A DNA stretch of 14,858 nt from DAIOHQ01 sp036744635 (GTDB taxonomy: Bacteria; Planctomycetota; Phycisphaerae; Tepidisphaerales; Tepidisphaeraceae): positions 1-14,858 of the forward strand of contig DAIOHQ010000109.1 of assembly GCA_036744635.1 (NCBI GenBank), read 5' to 3'. Within the stretch, counting starts at the first letter, position 1, and each line of letters begins with the position of its first letter. Shown here piece by piece: positions 13,573-14,858 of the stretch. The notes below the pieces were generated by a model. That model saw nothing but the letters and a program-made list of their open reading frames with translations, made no database searches and was not told the DNA's origin. The translations under genes and the position numbers were made by a program.

Positions 13573-14049
13573 TCATCCATTGATCGACTCCAAAATATGA
13601 TCGATCCCCCTGGCGTTGCGCTGGATAGCCCGAAACTCGAACAGCGCCGCCAGGAGATTTATCGCAATCGCCGCCAGCGCAAATGCCTGGTGTACATTCC
13701 GCAACGACGGCGTTCCGTAGCTGTCGAAGGCGGCTCCGGTAAACGCCGCGGCGATCACGCTGGCCATGGCGATCAGGGCGGCGGGGAAGGCCTGGCGTTT
13801 GAACGAGCGCGTCGGCGCTACCAACTCCTGCGGCAGCTTCTTCACGGTCACCGCGTGCTGGATCCATTTGGCGGTGGCGATGAAATAGGTGAAGACGATG
13901 CAATGCACCGCGCAGCATCCCATCGCCGCCAGGATTCCGCTCAGCCGATGCCAGTCGCGGCCGACCGAATTGGCGGCGTATCCCAGCACCGCCGCGAAAC
14001 ACAGGCACAGCAGGTTGAATATCGTCAGACCAGTGAAGAGGACGACCAT
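13573..14049 (-). CDS. Small four-helix membrane protein of unknown function
   Basis: A 158-residue inner-membrane protein with four hydrophobic segments: after MVVLFTGLTIFNLL, around ILAAMGCCAVHCIVFTYFIA, around FPAALIAMASVIAAAFTGAA, and around NVHQAFALAAIAINLLAALF. One His-Cys pair (CCAVHCIVF) lies inside the second helix. It ends in a charged tail (RAIQRNARGIDHILESING). I recall similar small membrane proteins in planctomycetes but no assigned role. The reading frame extends upstream to 14199, but those 50 codons are the large inverted repeat read as protein, so I start at ATG 14049, right before the first helix. No clear Shine-Dalgarno motif is present. Confidence 0.72.
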   Translation of the reverse strand: MVVLFTGLTIFNLLCLCFAAVLGYAANSVGRDWHRLSGILAAMGCCAVHCIVFTYFIATAKWIQHAVTVKKLPQELVAPTRSFKRQAFPAALIAMASVIAAAFTGAAFDSYGTPSLRNVHQAFALAAIAINLLAALFEFRAIQRNARGIDHILESING

Positions 14050-14067
14050 GGCCGAAGCATACGTGAA

Positions 14068-14226
14068 GGGATGACAAGGTGACAAGGAGAGGGGGTGACC
14101 AGGTGAAAATTGCCCGTTGTCCGTGGTCCGTTGTCCGTTGCAGGGGGAAAGCGTCTCTTTGCAACGGACAACTGACCACGGACAACCGACTATTCTCACC
14201 CCCTCACCTTGTCACCTTGTCATCCC
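14068..14226. repeat. Large fold-back element with interrupted arms
   Basis: Outer arms 14068-14098 and 14196-14226 match over 31 bases with one mismatch. Inner arms 14117-14142 and 14160-14185 match over 26 bases with one mismatch. The stretches between outer and inner arms differ (18 and 10 bases), and the apical loop is 17 bases. The inner arm is itself repetitive, built of GTCCGT units (TTGTCCGT, GGTCCGT, TGTCCGT). The element fills the whole gap between ispD and the membrane-protein gene, and its right end supplies the last codons (G-M-T-R) and the stop of ispD. No transposase or target duplication is evident. Confidence 0.92.
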
Positions 14227-14858
14227 TCCCTCCCCCTCCCCCCACATCTCCGCCAGTTTCATATCCGCCGCGGTGGTGATCTTGATATTCCGCTCCTCCC
14301 CTTCCACGAGCCAGACCTCGCCGCCGGCGAGTTCGATGAGCTGGGCGTCGTCGGTGACCTGGTCGAGGGAGATGGGGCAGCGGGCGAAGGCTTCCAGGAG
14401 CACAACTCGGCGCATGACCTGCGGCGTCTGCATCGTCCAGAGCTGATGACGCGGGAGGGTGCGCTGGACTTTGGCCGGCAGCGGGCCGGCGGCCTGCTTG
14501 ATGGTGAGATGGGCTGGCAGCGCCGGCGCGGCCGCGCCGTGCTGGCGGGCGGCGGCGAAGACGCGGCCGATCAGTTCCTGCGATACCAGCGGCCGGGCGG
14601 CATCGTGCACCGCGACCCACTGCACCGACTGCGGTGTTTCGCGCAGAGCGTTGTAGACGCTTTGCGCGCGGGAGTTGCCGCCGCGGCAGAAGCGCACAAA
14701 GTCGCGGGGGTATTCAGTCAGTTGCCGTTTCACCTCGGGCGCGGTTTCGATCCATTGTTCCACGCGCTGCTCGGTTGGAATGATGATGCAGGCGACATCC
14801 AGCGCCCGCCGCCGCGCGAATGCCTCCAGCGTGTGCAGAAAAATCGCCCGCCCCCCCC
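14212..14858 (-). CDS. ispD: 2-C-methyl-D-erythritol 4-phosphate cytidylyltransferase, N-terminus beyond the window
   Basis: IspD makes 4-diphosphocytidyl-2-C-methylerythritol from MEP and CTP in the non-mevalonate isoprenoid pathway. About 214 residues are visible; the missing part (roughly 30 residues with the CTP-binding glycine-rich start) lies past the right edge. The visible protein begins GGRAIFLHTLEAFARRRAL and holds GGNSRAQSVYNAL, VAVHDAARPLVS, WTMQTPQV, QVTDDAQLIE and ERNIKITTAADM, whose lysine corresponds to the conserved MEP-site lysine. An internal ATG at 14763 is not the start, because homology continues upstream of it. The last residues, MTR, come from the fold-back element. 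The next gene on this strand begins 162 bases later, with the fold-back element between. Confidence 0.93.
   Translation of the reverse strand, partial: GGRAIFLHTLEAFARRRALDVACIIIPTEQRVEQWIETAPEVKRQLTEYPRDFVRFCRGGNSRAQSVYNALRETPQSVQWVAVHDAARPLVSQELIGRVFAAARQHGAAAPALPAHLTIKQAAGPLPAKVQRTLPRHQLWTMQTPQVMRRVVLLEAFARCPISLDQVTDDAQLIELAGGEVWLVEGEERNIKITTAADMKLAEMWGEGEGGMTR

Noticed and set aside
14050..14199. N-terminal extension of the four-helix membrane protein
   Set aside because: The extra 50 residues are the fold-back repeat translated (QRTTDNGQ-like text), not conserved coding sequence.
1..14858. tRNA, rRNA, insertion sequences, phage or toxin-antitoxin genes
   Set aside because: I looked for cloverleaf ends, transposase motifs and paired small genes by eye and found none that I could support; a tRNAscan or Infernal run would be decisive.

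Overview
The window looks like a scaffold from a high-GC planctomycete, most plausibly a Phycisphaerae-type genome. The pointers are a prepilin-type FTLVELL protein with a C-terminal DGHVE motif, a GHL6-type glycosidase, a very large secreted propeller lipoprotein with a malectin-like domain, a YfhO-type membrane protein, and many short intergenic palindromes. This placement is inferred from gene content; no rRNA or other marker is present. A run of 10 N inside one gene, a left edge that starts exactly at a repeat-unit boundary and a right edge that ends in a C homopolymer all point to a draft assembly.

Layout. Bases 1-332 hold a 57-bp tandem array plus degenerate relatives, open in frame with the C-terminal part of a YfhO-like membrane protein that ends at 1763. 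Its stop codon lies inside the first of four back-to-back hairpins (1755-1886). A D-amino-acid-aminotransferase-like gene (2029-2979, with the N gap) runs tail-to-tail into a small antisense gene (2897-3193) and overlaps its 3' end. A predicted GHL6 glycoside hydrolase (3304-5277) is convergent with a 1094-residue lipoprotein (5388-8672).

From there to the right edge everything is on the minus strand. In transcription order (right to left) the genes are ispD (cut by the edge), a four-helix membrane protein, an unrecognised soluble protein, a D-isomer 2-hydroxyacid (phosphoglycerate-type) dehydrogenase, gatB, a prepilin-like protein, a DUF971 protein and the lipoprotein. Large inverted repeats fill the ispD/membrane-protein gap (14068-14226) and the dehydrogenase/gatB gap (11772-11839).

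The genes do not form one pathway. ispD, gatB, the aminotransferase and the dehydrogenase are housekeeping or metabolic. The GHL6 protein and the lipoprotein suggest handling of carbohydrate, but they are not an operon. No CRISPR array, transposase, phage gene, tRNA or rRNA was seen. The most distinctive content is the repeat material: at least three unrelated kinds of palindrome, some with compensatory base changes in their stems, sitting at gene ends and in two cases supplying or overlapping stop codons.
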